From Lysobacteraceae bacterium (lineage in GTDB: Bacteria > Pseudomonadota > Gammaproteobacteria > Xanthomonadales > Xanthomonadaceae), in the NCBI GenBank assembly GCA_004173415.1, contig SEHC01000270.1, forward strand, positions 1-6,376: a stretch of DNA of 6,376 bases, in the 5' to 3' direction. Under the pieces are notes generated by a model. It saw only the letters and a list, made by a program, of their open reading frames with translations. It made no database searches and was not told the origin of the DNA. How positions within the stretch are numbered: the first letter of the stretch is position 1; each line of letters begins with the position of its first letter. The position numbers and the translations under genes were made by a program. Of this stretch, positions 5,466-6,376 are shown in pieces.

Positions 5466-6376
5466 GCGATGGCCAGGCCGCTGGACAGGGTCAGGCCGAA
5501 CACGGCGCCGAGCGGTTCCACCGCCCCGACCCCGATCGAAATCAGGACCGAACGGCCGACGCCGAATCCGGCCGCGCGCATCGCCAGGGCCACGACCAGC
5601 CCCTCGGGCAGGTCCTGCAGGGCGATGGCCGCTGTCACCGGCAGGCCCACCGACAGGTCGCCCTCGGCGAAGGCGGTCCCCACGGCCATGCCTTCGGGGA
5701 AGTTGTGCAGTCCGATCGCCAGGGCGAACAGCCATACGCGGCCGACTTTCCGGTGCCCCGGACCGCAGGCGCCGGCCGTTTCGTGCTCATGCGGAGTGAA
5801 GGCGTGCAGTCCCAGCATCAGCAAGGTCCCCAGCGCCAGGCCCGCGACCACCACCGCGACCGCGGCCAGGGGACCCTGGGTCTGGGTCGCGGCCGCCTCC
5901 AGCGCCGGCACCAGCAGGGAAAAGAAGCTGGCGGCCAGCATCATCCCCGCCGCCAGTCCCAGCAGCACGTCCTCGACCCTTCGGGGGATGGAACGCAACG
6001 ACAGGGCCAGCGAAGCGCCGGCCGCATTGGTCAGGAAACAGGCCATGCCCCCGGCCACGGCCAGGCCCAGCGCCTGCCGGCCGCGCCCGCTGGCCAGCGG
6101 CTCGCTGCCCAGCGCCAGCAGGACCAGCACCACCAGCCCGGCCAGTGCCAGCCCGCCGGCGACCAGCCAATGGTTGCGCGCATGCGTGGCCAGGCTTGCC
6201 GCCCAACCCGCCTGTTCGTTGCCTGGAGCGGGCGTAGAAGCCATCGCGCGGAGTATCCATCCCTTTGCCGTTGCCGTCGACGCGGCCGGTCCACCGTGCA
6301 TGCGCCATGGCCTGCCACTGCCACGCTTCACGTACACATGGACGCGCGGCCGGGTTTGGCATCATCGAGTCCGCCG

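Noticed and set aside
6245..6376. Region upstream of the ZIP gene inspected for a Zur operator, sigma-54 site or another gene
   Set aside because: No matching dyad, promoter core or well-started reading frame was found, apart from alternative in-frame starts of the transporter.

Overview
The window is uniformly GC-rich DNA, and every gene in it matches families common in gamma-proteobacteria of the Xanthomonadaceae/Lysobacteraceae type (Xanthomonas, Lysobacter, Luteimonas, Stenotrophomonas relatives). That placement is inferred from codon and base use and from the gene set; nothing in the sequence names the organism. No tRNA, rRNA, CRISPR array, insertion sequence or phage gene was found. It reads as a chromosomal stretch of short, mostly independent transcription units concerned with stress response, signalling and metal handling.

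Left part (1-1380). A BlaI/MecI-type repressor gene on the minus strand (27-413) is followed three bases later by the start of another gene that leaves the window, by position the expected BlaR1/M56 membrane peptidase partner. Two near-identical 18-bp operators (427-444, 455-472) sit on the repressor promoter. Divergent from it is a complete dimethylargininase gene (583-1380) with all three catalytic residues.

Middle part (1381-3104). A general-stress flavin-binding protein (1639-2019) appears to have lost its C-terminal part: its reading frame ends inside a perfect 16-bp-stem hairpin (1986-2025). Facing it is a tiny proline/glutamine/charge-rich protein (2043-2198). A hairpin-rich divergent intergenic region then leads to a two-gene plus-strand unit: an unrecognised 66-residue protein and a secreted six-cysteine LprI/DUF1311-like protein.

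Right part (3113-6376). A two-domain universal stress protein (minus strand) and a six-helix membrane GGDEF protein (plus strand) diverge from a 286-bp control region. That region holds a perfect FNR/ANR box at about the class II activation distance from the stress gene, and a strong candidate sigma-54 promoter in front of the GGDEF gene. The GGDEF gene is cut just before its conserved last helix and runs antisense into the end of an intact GufA/BbZIP-type zinc transporter gene (minus strand, 5306-6244).

No wholly new system is visible. The best leads are the two C-terminally eroded genes, the ANR-box plus sigma-54 control region, and the paired BlaI operators next to a dimethylargininase.
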